DNA of 23,041 bases from an uncultured Eubacteriales bacterium (lineage in GTDB: Bacteria; Bacillota; Clostridia; Oscillospirales; Oscillospiraceae), in contig USEU01000031.1 of the NCBI GenBank assembly GCA_900553805.1, positions 1 to 23,041 on the forward strand, in the 5' to 3' direction. Numbering within the stretch: the stretch's first letter is position 1; each line of letters begins with the position of its first letter. Positions 13,882 to 21,520 of this stretch are shown here, in pieces. The notes beneath the pieces were generated by a model. That model made no database searches, was not told the DNA's origin, and worked only from the letters and a program-made list of their open reading frames with translations. The position numbers were made by a program, and so were the translations under genes.

Positions 13882-15179
13882 ACGTAAAGGTGATAGGAGC
13901 GGGCCTCGCCGGCTCGGAGGCCGCCTGGCAGCTGGCAAGCCGCGGCATTGACGTGGACCTGTACGAGATGAAGCCCGAAAAAATGACCCCCGCGCACCAC
14001 AGCCCGGACTTTGCGGAGCTTGTATGCTCCAACTCCCTCCGGGGCGACCGGCTGGAAAACGCGGTGGGACTGCTGAAGGAAGAGCTGCGCCGCTGCGGCA
14101 GCCTCATCCTGGAGTGCGCCGAGGCCACCCGGGTGGAGGCCGGCGGTTGCCTGGCGGTGGACCGGGCAGGCTTTTCTGCCATGGTCACCCGGAGGATCAG
14201 AGAAAATCCCCGCATCCATGTGATCCCCGGCGAGGTGACCCGGATGCCGGAAGCGCCCGTCATCATCGCCACGGGGCCGCTGACCTCCGACGCGCTGTCC
14301 GGTGCCATCGGCGAATATTTCGGCGCGGATTATCTGCATTTCTTTGATGCCGCCGCCCCGCTGGTCACGGCGGAGTCGGTGGATATGGACCTGGCCTGGT
14401 GGCAGTCCCGCTATGACCGGGGCACCCCGGATTACATCAACTGCGCCCTGGACCGGGAGCAGTACGAGACATTTGTCCGGGAGCTGACCCGTGCGGAGGA
14501 GGCGGAGGTCCACGGCTTTGAGGACCGCAATGTCTTTGAGGGCTGCATGCCCGTAGAGGTCATGGCCCGCCGTGGGCAGGATACCCTGCGCTTCGGCCCC
14601 ATGAAGCCTGTGGGGCTGACCGATCCCAAAACCGGCCGGGAGCCGTACGCCGTGCTCCAGCTGCGGCAGGACAACGCGGCTAAAAGCGTGTTCAATCTGG
14701 TGGGCTTCCAGACCCATCTGAAATTCGGCGAGCAGAAGCGGGTATTCTCCATGATCCCGGCGCTGCACGACGCGGAGTTCGTCCGCTACGGCGTGATGCA
14801 CCAGAATACATTCCTGCAAAGTCCCAAGCTGCTGGATCGGTACTATGCCGACCGGCGCGATCCCCTGGTCGCCTTTGCCGGGCAGATGACCGGCGTGGAG
14901 GGGTACGTGGAGTCCACCGCCTCCGGCTACCTGGCTGCCGTGGCCATGGCCGCCCGTCTCCAGGGCCGGGCGCTGCCGGATTTCCCCAAAACCACCGCCA
15001 TCGGCGCGTTGGGCAGCTACATCAGTGACGCCGGGATCGAAAATTTCCAACCCATGAATATCAATTTCAGCATCATTTCCCCGCTGGAGCAGCGGATCCG
15101 TAAGAAAGCAGAGAAGAATCTGGCAATTTCCAACCGGGCGCTTCAGACAATCGATGCCCTTGTTGCCAGCGGAATATAA
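13878..15179 (+). CDS. trmFO: Folate-dependent tRNA (uracil-54-C5) methyltransferase TrmFO
   Basis: TrmFO makes 5-methyluridine at position 54 of tRNA from methylenetetrahydrofolate, with FAD and NAD(P)H. The 433-residue protein begins with the FAD-binding Gly-Ala-Gly-Leu-Ala-Gly motif (7-12). It carries the family's Leu-Val-Cys50-Ser-Asn-Ser-Leu-Arg-Gly block and Phe-Glu-Gly-Cys223-Met-Pro-Val-Glu; cysteines at these positions are the functional ones in B. subtilis TrmFO. The Gln-Met-Thr-Gly-Val-Glu-Gly-Tyr-Val-Glu-Ser block near 335-345 is also typical. The length is normal. The start overlaps the topA stop by four bases, so translation is coupled. It fits the topA-trmFO pair found across Firmicutes. 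Confidence 0.96.
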   Translation: MNVKVIGAGLAGSEAAWQLASRGIDVDLYEMKPEKMTPAHHSPDFAELVCSNSLRGDRLENAVGLLKEELRRCGSLILECAEATRVEAGGCLAVDRAGFSAMVTRRIRENPRIHVIPGEVTRMPEAPVIIATGPLTSDALSGAIGEYFGADYLHFFDAAAPLVTAESVDMDLAWWQSRYDRGTPDYINCALDREQYETFVRELTRAEEAEVHGFEDRNVFEGCMPVEVMARRGQDTLRFGPMKPVGLTDPKTGREPYAVLQLRQDNAAKSVFNLVGFQTHLKFGEQKRVFSMIPALHDAEFVRYGVMHQNTFLQSPKLLDRYYADRRDPLVAFAGQMTGVEGYVESTASGYLAAVAMAARLQGRALPDFPKTTAIGALGSYISDAGIENFQPMNINFSIISPLEQRIRKKAEKNLAISNRALQTIDALVASGI

Positions 15180-15200
15180 ATAGACAGAAGGGGTGAAGCG

Positions 15201-16238
15201 ATGAAAATCATTCTCGATGCCATGGGCGGGGACAATGCCCCGGAGGCAGCCGTCCTGGGCGCAATTGAAGCGGCAAAGCAGTATGCCGTTGAGATCATCC
15301 TGGTTGGCCGGGCGGAGGCCATTTTAGAGGTCATGGGACGCCATGGCATTGCCGATCTGCCGGAGGGCGTGGAGATCATGGGGGCCGACGACGTGGTGGA
15401 TATGCACGACGATCCGGCCAGCATCATTCACAAGCGGAAGAATTCCTCCATGGTGGTGGGCTTAAAGCTCCTGGCTGACGGAAAGGGCGACGCCTTTGTT
15501 TCCGCCGGTTCCACCGGGGCGCTGCTCACCGGCGCGACCCTGCTGGTCAAGCGGGTCAAGGGCATCCGCCGGGCCGCCATGGCTCCTGCCATGCCCAATA
15601 AGAAGGGCGGCAAGACCGTCATCTGTGACTGCGGCGCAAATGCCGAATGCACCCCGGAATTCCTGCTTCAGTTCGGCTTAGTCGGCTCCGCCTATGCCAA
15701 AAAGCAGCTGGGCATCCCGTCGCCCCGGGTGGGCCTGCTGAACATCGGCACGGAGGACACCAAGGGCACGCCGCTGCAAAAGGAGGCCTACGCCTTGCTG
15801 AAGGATGCGGACGAGAAGGGACTGCTCCATTTCGTCGGCAATGTGGAGGGCCGGGATGTGCCCCTGGGCGAGGTGGACGTAGTGGTGTGCGATGGTTTTT
15901 CCGGCAATGTGCTGCTGAAATCCATTGAGGGCACCGCTATGTTCATGGGCAGCCTGATGAAGCGGATGTTCAAAAAGAATCTATTCAGCAAGCTGGGCTA
16001 CCTGCTGTGTTCCTCCGGCGTCAAGGACATGATGAAGCTGATGGATTACCGCCAGATCGGCGGCACCCAGTTCCTTGGCATCAGGAAGCCGGTCATAAAG
16101 GCCCACGGCGCGTCGGATGCCGTCGCCTTCTGCAACGCGGTGAACCAGGCGGCCCAGGCGGCCCAAAACGATATGACGCCGGAGCTGGAGCAGGCGCTCC
16201 GGCTTCTGGCAGAGACAAAGGAGCAGCAGCATGATTAA
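15201..16238 (+). CDS. plsX: Phosphate acyltransferase PlsX
   Basis: PlsX converts acyl-ACP and phosphate to acyl-phosphate, the acyl donor for PlsY in phospholipid synthesis; it acts at the inner face of the membrane. The 345-residue length is normal. Family blocks are Asp-Ala-Met-Gly-Gly-Asp-Asn-Ala-Pro near the start, Phe-Val-Ser-Ala-Gly-Ser-Thr-Gly-Ala-Leu (about 98-107), Asp-Cys-Gly-Ala-Asn, Gly-Leu-Leu-Asn-Ile-Gly and Asp-Gly-Phe-Ser-Gly-Asn-Val. The start at 15201 has AAGGGGTG seven bases upstream and follows trmFO by 21 bases. The end overlaps rnc by eight bases. An acpP gene, often found between plsX and rnc, is absent. Confidence 0.96.
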   Translation: MKIILDAMGGDNAPEAAVLGAIEAAKQYAVEIILVGRAEAILEVMGRHGIADLPEGVEIMGADDVVDMHDDPASIIHKRKNSSMVVGLKLLADGKGDAFVSAGSTGALLTGATLLVKRVKGIRRAAMAPAMPNKKGGKTVICDCGANAECTPEFLLQFGLVGSAYAKKQLGIPSPRVGLLNIGTEDTKGTPLQKEAYALLKDADEKGLLHFVGNVEGRDVPLGEVDVVVCDGFSGNVLLKSIEGTAMFMGSLMKRMFKKNLFSKLGYLLCSSGVKDMMKLMDYRQIGGTQFLGIRKPVIKAHGASDAVAFCNAVNQAAQAAQNDMTPELEQALRLLAETKEQQHD

Positions 16239-16917
16239 GGATTTGGAGGCCGCCATCGGCTATCAGTTTCATAACATTTCCCTGCTGCAAAACGCCCTGA
16301 CCCATTCCTCCTATGCCAACGAGCGCTGGCACAACAGCCTGCTCAGCAACGAACGGCTGGAGTTCCTGGGGGACAGCATCCTGGGAATGCTGGTGGCGGA
16401 GTACCTCTACCGCAATTTCCCGGACCGCCCGGAGGGCGAGCTGACCCGCATGCGGGCAGATATGGTCTGCGAGACGACGTTGGCCGCGGTGGCCAACACC
16501 ATCCACCTGGGCGACCATCTCCTGCTGGGCCATGGCGAAGAGCAGGGGGGAGGCCGGACCCGGGATTCCATCCTGGCTGACGCTGTGGAGTCGGTGATCG
16601 CCGCGTCCTTCCTGGACGGCGGTATGGAGGCGGCAGAGCGTTTTATCCGGCGCTTCATCCTGGTGCAGGTCCCGGTGACCAAGCTCCACAATGCGGATTA
16701 CAAGACCCAGCTCCAGGAGCTGGTGCAGCAGAAGCGCAATCAGGTGCTCACTTATCTCCTGGCCGGAGAGTCCGGCCCTGATCACGACAAGCAGTTTGAT
16801 GTGCAGGTGGCACTGAACGGCACCGTGGTCGGCAGCGGCCGGGGCAGCAGCAAGAAGCGGGCAGAGCAGGATGCCGCCCGCAACGCCATTGCCGCGCTGT
16901 TTCCCGACCAAATATGA
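16231..16917 (+). CDS. rnc: Ribonuclease III
   Basis: RNase III cuts double-stranded RNA and processes the rRNA precursor. The 228-residue protein has the endonuclease domain (about 1-150) and a C-terminal double-stranded RNA binding domain (about 155-226). The signature Glu-Arg-Leu-Glu44-Phe-Leu-Gly-Asp48-Ser is present, and the other two metal ligands fit Asp117 and Glu120 in Ala-Asp-Ala-Val-Glu. The dsRBD is marked by the Lys-Lys-Arg-Ala-Glu-Gln-Asp-Ala-Ala-Arg helix near the end. It starts inside plsX, so it is translationally coupled to it. smc and ftsY, the common downstream partners, are replaced by a sugar-kinase-like gene. Confidence 0.96.
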   Translation: MIKDLEAAIGYQFHNISLLQNALTHSSYANERWHNSLLSNERLEFLGDSILGMLVAEYLYRNFPDRPEGELTRMRADMVCETTLAAVANTIHLGDHLLLGHGEEQGGGRTRDSILADAVESVIAASFLDGGMEAAERFIRRFILVQVPVTKLHNADYKTQLQELVQQKRNQVLTYLLAGESGPDHDKQFDVQVALNGTVVGSGRGSSKKRAEQDAARNAIAALFPDQI

Positions 16918-16932
16918 CAGGGGGAAAAGAAT

Positions 16933-18012
16933 ATGGATGAGAAAATGAAGGAAGTATGCGCCGCGTTCCGCCTGCCCGGAACCTATCTGCGCTACGAATC
17001 CATTCAGGTGGGAAACGTCAACCGCACCTACAAGGTCACCGTCCGGCTGGACGACGGAAAAGAAAAATCCTTTCTGATCCAGAATGTCAATACTTACGCA
17101 TTCCGCAATCCCATCGGCCTGATGAACAACATTGACCTGGTGACGGAGCATATTCGCAAGAAGTGCCCGGATCAGTGCAATCTCCATTTCCACCACACGG
17201 CGGACCGCAAGACCTATCTGCTGGACGGCGAGAACTTCTGGCGGGTGATGAATTATATCAACTCCGCCACATACAGCGCCACCACTGATCCCTCGATCCT
17301 GCGCAACGCGGGCAGGGCCTTCGGCGAGTTCCAGACTCAGCTGGCGGATTTTGACATCCATCTGCTGATCGATACCATCCCCAATTTCCACAATACCCGC
17401 AGCCGCTATGACGACCTGGTAAAGGCCATTGAAGCCGACAGCATGGGCCGCGCAGGCTCTGTGCAGCCGGAGATCGACTACGTGATGGCCGTTCGGGACA
17501 CCGCCTGCACCCTGACGGATATGGCGAACCGGGGGGAACTGCCCCTGCGGGTGACCCACAACGATACGAAGATCAACAACGTCCTCTTTGATGAGAAAAC
17601 CAACGACGCGCTGGTGGTCATCGACCTGGACACGGTGATGCCCGGCCTGATGGGCCACGATTTTGGCGACGCCATCCGCTTTGCCGCCAACACCCAGATG
17701 GAGGACTCCCCGGAGTACGACAAGGTCAGCGTTGACCTGGCCGCATTTACGGCTTTCGCCCAGGGCTTCCTGGAGAAAACCGCAAGCTGCATGACGATGA
17801 ACGAGCTGGAAACGCTGGCCCTGAGCAGTTTCTGCCTGACGGCGGAGCTGGCGGTGCGTTGGCTGGAGGACTATCTGCGGGGAGACCTTTATTTCAAGCC
17901 CCGCTACCCGGAGCACAATCTGGTGCGCGCCCGCAACCAGATCACCCTGTGCAAGAGCATGATGGCCCATATGGACGAGATGAACGAGATCGTCCACCGC
18001 TGCGTTCAGTGA
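16933..18012 (+). CDS. Phosphotransferase similar to N-acetylhexosamine 1-kinase (NahK)
   Basis: The 359-residue protein has the aminoglycoside phosphotransferase/choline kinase fold. The catalytic loop is His209-Asn-Asp211-Thr-Lys-Ile-Asn-Asn-Val, and the metal site is Val-Ile-Asp231-Leu-Asp-Thr-Val-Met-Pro-Gly-Leu, followed by Asp-Phe-Gly-Asp-Ala-Ile-Arg-Phe. This pattern matches NahK of bifidobacteria, which makes GlcNAc-1-P or GalNAc-1-P from sugars released from mucin or milk glycans. The N-terminal Gly-Asn-Val-Asn-Arg-Thr-Tyr loop fits the nucleotide site. No phosphorylase or UDP-sugar enzyme is adjacent, so the substrate is inferred from motifs only. It is not an antibiotic resistance APH by sequence. 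It begins 15 bases after rnc and is the last gene before a strong terminator. Confidence 0.85.
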   Translation: MDEKMKEVCAAFRLPGTYLRYESIQVGNVNRTYKVTVRLDDGKEKSFLIQNVNTYAFRNPIGLMNNIDLVTEHIRKKCPDQCNLHFHHTADRKTYLLDGENFWRVMNYINSATYSATTDPSILRNAGRAFGEFQTQLADFDIHLLIDTIPNFHNTRSRYDDLVKAIEADSMGRAGSVQPEIDYVMAVRDTACTLTDMANRGELPLRVTHNDTKINNVLFDEKTNDALVVIDLDTVMPGLMGHDFGDAIRFAANTQMEDSPEYDKVSVDLAAFTAFAQGFLEKTASCMTMNELETLALSSFCLTAELAVRWLEDYLRGDLYFKPRYPEHNLVRARNQITLCKSMMAHMDEMNEIVHRCVQ

Positions 18013-18017
18013 TTCCC

Positions 18018-18057
18018 ATTTCCCCGCTTCCGTGTGCGAAGCGGGGAAATTTTTCTT
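18018..18057 (+). terminator. Strong intrinsic terminator of the ktrB-to-kinase gene run
   Basis: Thirteen-base perfect arms (18018-18030 and 18038-18050) enclose a seven-base loop, followed by TTTTCTT. It lies six bases after the kinase stop codon and marks the end of the long co-directional gene run. Confidence 0.93.
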
Positions 18058-18084
18058 GCCGTATGCCGCCGGGTATGGTAAAAT
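18056..18084 (+). promoter_or_regulatory. Extended -10 promoter of the glycosyltransferase cassette
   Basis: TTGCCG (18056-18061) is 17 bases from TAAAAT (18079-18084), which is preceded by TGG, an extended -10. The predicted start near 18091 leaves about 24 bases before the ATG at 18115. The -35 box begins at the tail of the preceding terminator. Confidence 0.75.
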
Positions 18085-18114
18085 AAACGAATCAACATCA
18101 GTGGAGGCGAAACT

Positions 18115-19275
18115 ATGAAGATCGTCTATGCGGCGTTCTGCGTTTCTCAGGCTGCCTATGAAAGGCTGTACGGCGGTGCGAAAGCCATGCCTGCCTTCCA
18201 GGCGCAGAAGTACCACCGCCTCTTCATCGAGGGCCTGGCGGCCCACACCCATGTGGATGTGATCGGCTGCCCGGACGCGGAAAGCTCCGTGCTCTCTTCG
18301 CGCGTGGTGAAGCTGCCCCAGGAGACAGTGGGTAACGCCACCTATCGCTACATCTGGGGCTTCCGAGGGCCGTTTCGCCGGGTCCATGTGTTTTTCTCCA
18401 CCTTCTTCCATTGCCTGCGGCTGCTGGGCGGCGACTCCGCCGTGATCATCGACTGCCTGAATCAGATGTCCGGCCTGGCCGGCCTGCTGGCGGCCCGGCT
18501 GCGGGGAAAGCACTGCGTGGGCATCGTCACGGATATCCCGCAGTTCTTTTCCAACGGGCAGCCGCTGGGCCTGGCGAAATTCCTCATGCGCCACTGCACG
18601 GATTATGTGTTCCTCACTGAGGCGATGAACGAGCTGCTGAATCAAAAGGGCAGACCCCACGTGGTGCTGGAGGGGCACGCTGATGCCGCCATGGAGCGCT
18701 GCCTGCCTTCTCTGGACAGAAAAGCAAAAAAACGGGTATGCCTGTATGCGGGCAGAATTGACCTGATCTACGGCATCCAGCGCCTGGTGGAGGGCTTCCT
18801 CCTGGCGGATCTGCCCGATACCGAGCTGCATATCTACGGCTCCGGCGATTTCCAGGAGGAACTGGAAAAAATTTCCGCCGAGACGCCAAATGTCTTTTAT
18901 GGCGGCCTGCTGCTGCCCAGCCAGGTGGTGGAGAAGGAGATGGAGGCGACGCTGCTGGTGAATCCCCGGCCGTCGAATGAGAAATATGTGCGCTACTCCT
19001 TCCCCTCCAAAACCATGGAATATATGTCCACCGGCACTCCGGTGCTGATGACGAAGCTGCCCTGCCTGCCGGAGGAATACCTGCCCTATCTCTTTTTTAT
19101 CCGGGACGAGACCCCCCAGGGCATCGCCCAGGCGCTGCGGGAGACCCTGCGCCTGTCAGACGAGGCGCTGTTTCAGCAGGGATGCGCGGCGCGGCGGTTT
19201 GTGCTGGAGCAGCGCAGCAATGTGATGCAGGCGGCCAAGGTGCTGGAAATGCTGGAAAGGAACAGAAAAAAATGA
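18115..19275 (+). CDS. GT4-like glycosyltransferase, first of the cassette
   Basis: The 386-residue cytoplasmic protein has the two-domain GT-B shape. The C-terminal domain begins near residue 204 with Val-Cys-Leu-Tyr-Ala-Gly-Arg-Ile. It continues through Glu-Leu-His-Ile-Tyr-Gly-Ser-Gly-Asp and the donor-site region Asn-Pro-Arg-Pro-Ser-Asn-Glu-Lys to Phe-Pro-Ser-Lys-Thr-Met-Glu-Tyr-Met-Ser-Thr-Gly-Thr-Pro-Val. The Ser-Lys-x-x-Glu-Tyr form is typical of family 4/1 transferases. The N-terminal domain is divergent, so donor and acceptor sugars cannot be named. The start has GGAGG seven bases upstream. Its stop overlaps the next start (ATGA), so the cassette is translationally coupled from here. 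Confidence 0.87.
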   Translation: MKIVYAAFCVSQAAYERLYGGAKAMPAFQAQKYHRLFIEGLAAHTHVDVIGCPDAESSVLSSRVVKLPQETVGNATYRYIWGFRGPFRRVHVFFSTFFHCLRLLGGDSAVIIDCLNQMSGLAGLLAARLRGKHCVGIVTDIPQFFSNGQPLGLAKFLMRHCTDYVFLTEAMNELLNQKGRPHVVLEGHADAAMERCLPSLDRKAKKRVCLYAGRIDLIYGIQRLVEGFLLADLPDTELHIYGSGDFQEELEKISAETPNVFYGGLLLPSQVVEKEMEATLLVNPRPSNEKYVRYSFPSKTMEYMSTGTPVLMTKLPCLPEEYLPYLFFIRDETPQGIAQALRETLRLSDEALFQQGCAARRFVLEQRSNVMQAAKVLEMLERNRKK

Positions 19276-20525
19276 AGCTGGTTTGGCTGTGCAATATGAT
19301 CCCCGGCGCGCTTGCCCAACACCTGGGGCTTGGCAGTGGCGGAGGCTTGTGGATCGACCACGTGCTGGAGGATATCCGCGCAGAGGATATCACCCTCCGC
19401 CTTTTCTGCCCCGGGACGGGTGACCCCGGCCGCCTGGACGAGCGGACGGACTATGTCCTCTTTTCAGAGGGCGCGCCCCAGGTGTACCTTCCCCAGCTGG
19501 AGGCCCAGTTTGCCCGGGAGCTGGAGGCCTTCCGCCCGGATGTGATCCATATCTGGGGCACCGAATTCGGTCATACCCTGGCCATGGTCAACGCGGCAAA
19601 GCAAACGGGGCTTCTCGACCGGGTGGTCGTCAGCATCCAGGGCCTGTGCGGCATTTATGCCCGGCACTACGCCGAGGGCTTGCCGGAATGGGTCTGCCGC
19701 CGCTATTCCCTGCGGGACCTGTTGAAGTGGGATGACATCAGGGACCAAAAGCGCCGCTTTGCTCAGCGGGGGGAGCTGGAAAGCGCCGCCCTGAAGCAGG
19801 TGCGCCATATCCTGGGGCGGACGGACTGGGACCGGGCCATCACCGGGCAGCTCCGGCCGGATCGGGTTTACCATTTCTGCAACGAGACCCTGCGGGAGCC
19901 GTTTTACCGGGATACCTGGCGGTATGACCGATGCACGAAGCACCAGATCTTTGCCTCCAGCTGCATTTATCCCATCAAGGGCTTCCATTACCTGCTGGAG
20001 GCTATGCCGTTGGTACTGCGGCGTTTCCCGGACGCAGCCATTACCGTCACCGGCTCCAGCTTCTTCAGCGGCAGCATGTCCCAGCGGCTCCGCCAGACCT
20101 ATTACCGTCGCTATCTGGAGCGGCTTGCCTGTGAGCGCGGCTTACAAGATAAGATCCGCTTCCTGGGCCGGCTGGATGCCGGGCAGATGAAAGCGGCTTA
20201 TTTGGACGCGAACGTGTTTGTCTTGCCCTCCACCATTGAAAATTCCCCCAATTCCCTGGGAGAGGCTATGCTGCTGGGGGTCCCCTGCGTGGCGGCGGAT
20301 GTGGGCGGCGTCCGTGACCTGATGCACACCGGCGAGGGCTTTGCGTACCAGTCCACCGCTCCCTATATGCTGGCCGAATACATCATGGAGGTGTTCGACC
20401 GGCAGGAGCAGGCACAGGAAATGGGCGCGCGGGCCCGGGCGCACGCACTTCAGACCCATGACCCCGAAAGGAATCTGAAGGATCTGCTGAAGGCATACGG
20501 ATCTGTGGCAAAAGGAGAGAAGTAA
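19272..20525 (+). CDS. GT4 glycosyltransferase
   Basis: The 417-residue protein is a GT-B glycosyltransferase of the family 4 type. The N-terminal part shows a Gly-Ser-Gly-Gly-Gly-Leu-Trp loop (22-28) and Asp-Val-Ile-His-Ile-Trp-Gly-Thr-Glu near 90-98. The C-terminal domain has Ser-Ser-Cys-Ile-Tyr-Pro-Ile-Lys-Gly (start of the donor domain). The Ex7E motif begins at Glu323 and ends at Glu330 (Glu-Asn-Ser-Pro-Asn-Ser-Leu-Gly-Glu). The start ATG at 19272 overlaps the preceding stop; an open frame beginning at 19182 is just antecedent reading inside the upstream gene. AAAGGA (19256-19261) serves as SD. The substrate is unknown. It ends directly against the next start codon. Confidence 0.9.
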   Translation: MKLVWLCNMIPGALAQHLGLGSGGGLWIDHVLEDIRAEDITLRLFCPGTGDPGRLDERTDYVLFSEGAPQVYLPQLEAQFARELEAFRPDVIHIWGTEFGHTLAMVNAAKQTGLLDRVVVSIQGLCGIYARHYAEGLPEWVCRRYSLRDLLKWDDIRDQKRRFAQRGELESAALKQVRHILGRTDWDRAITGQLRPDRVYHFCNETLREPFYRDTWRYDRCTKHQIFASSCIYPIKGFHYLLEAMPLVLRRFPDAAITVTGSSFFSGSMSQRLRQTYYRRYLERLACERGLQDKIRFLGRLDAGQMKAAYLDANVFVLPSTIENSPNSLGEAMLLGVPCVAADVGGVRDLMHTGEGFAYQSTAPYMLAEYIMEVFDRQEQAQEMGARARAHALQTHDPERNLKDLLKAYGSVAKGEK

Positions 20526-21518
20526 ATGGAGCAGGCGTTGATCAGCGTGATCGTTCCCGTTTATAAGGTCGAAGCGTTCCTGCCAAAATGCGTGGACTCC
20601 ATTTTGAATCAGACCTATAAGGATCTGGAGATCCTTCTGGTGGACGACGGCTCCCCGGATGGCAGCGGCGCGCTTTGCGACGCCTACGCCCGGCAGGACA
20701 GCCGGGTGCGGGTCATCCACAAGAAAAACGGCGGCCTCAGCGACGCCCGCAACGCGGGCATCGAGGCGGCAGCGGGGGATTATCTCGCCTTCGTTGACAG
20801 CGACGACTGGCTGGAGCCGGATACCTACGAGGTCATGCTCAGCGCGGCGGAGCGTCACCATACCCAGCTCGTGTGTGCCGGGCGATACGATGAATACGAG
20901 GAAACCGGGGAAAGCACCCAGGGCCTGTGCCCGCAGAAGGAGGAGATCGTCTCCGGCACGGAGGCGGTCCGCCGCGTTTTTCACTGGGATCGGCTGGATT
21001 CCTCCGCGTGCGACAAGCTGTATGCGCGGCAGCTCTTTGATGGGATCCGCTACCCGGTGGGCCGGGTCTGCGAGGATATTATGGTCACCTACCGGCTGAT
21101 GCTGCGATCCGGGCACGCTGCGCTGCTGCCAAAGCCGGTGTACCACTACCGCCACCGCGCCAGCAGCATCACCATGTCCCCCGTGTCGGAGAAGAACTTC
21201 CATTATTTCCAGAACGCCGTGAGGATTTATGAGGACATCAAGACCAACGTCCCGGAGCTGGAGCCGGATGCCCACTATCTGCTGGTCTGCGCCCTGCGCT
21301 ATAACGTGCAGATGCTGGACCTGGCCGGGAAAGAGGCGAAGCGGCGCTTCCGGACGGAGTACCGGGATTCCTGTAAGCAGCTGCGGCAGCATTTTGGCTT
21401 CGTCCGCCGCAGCGGCCATTTCACCAAACGGGATCAGTTCGAGATCGCCATGACGGCCCGGGGGCTGTTCAATCCCATGATGGACGTGTACCACATTTTC
21501 AAAAAGCCGAAAGCCTGA
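20526..21518 (+). CDS. GT2 family glycosyltransferase
   Basis: The 330-residue protein has the GT-A fold of family 2. Ser-Val-Ile-Val-Pro-Val-Tyr (7-13) opens the domain, Val-Asp40-Asp-Gly-Ser follows, and the metal-binding Asp91-Ser-Asp93-Asp is in place. Gly-Gly-Leu-Ser-Asp-Ala-Arg-Asn-Ala-Gly near 69-78 is the usual loop. Cys-Glu-Asp-Ile near 182 fits the catalytic ED. Residues beyond about 230 are variable and probably bind the acceptor. No membrane segments are seen, so it is likely a peripheral cytoplasmic enzyme adding one sugar to a lipid-linked chain. The ATG follows the previous stop without a gap, and GGAGAG lies upstream. Confidence 0.93.
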   Translation: MEQALISVIVPVYKVEAFLPKCVDSILNQTYKDLEILLVDDGSPDGSGALCDAYARQDSRVRVIHKKNGGLSDARNAGIEAAAGDYLAFVDSDDWLEPDTYEVMLSAAERHHTQLVCAGRYDEYEETGESTQGLCPQKEEIVSGTEAVRRVFHWDRLDSSACDKLYARQLFDGIRYPVGRVCEDIMVTYRLMLRSGHAALLPKPVYHYRHRASSITMSPVSEKNFHYFQNAVRIYEDIKTNVPELEPDAHYLLVCALRYNVQMLDLAGKEAKRRFRTEYRDSCKQLRQHFGFVRRSGHFTKRDQFEIAMTARGLFNPMMDVYHIFKKPKA

Positions 21519-21520
21519 CT

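Noticed and set aside
16933..18012. Aminoglycoside resistance gene
   Set aside because: The fold is shared, but the HNDTKINN and DLDTVMPG motifs match N-acetylhexosamine kinases better than resistance enzymes.
16093..18831. Very long minus-strand open frame (912 codons)
   Set aside because: It is a shadow of plsX, rnc, the kinase gene and a glycosyltransferase gene in a GC-rich region; its translation has no recognisable domain.
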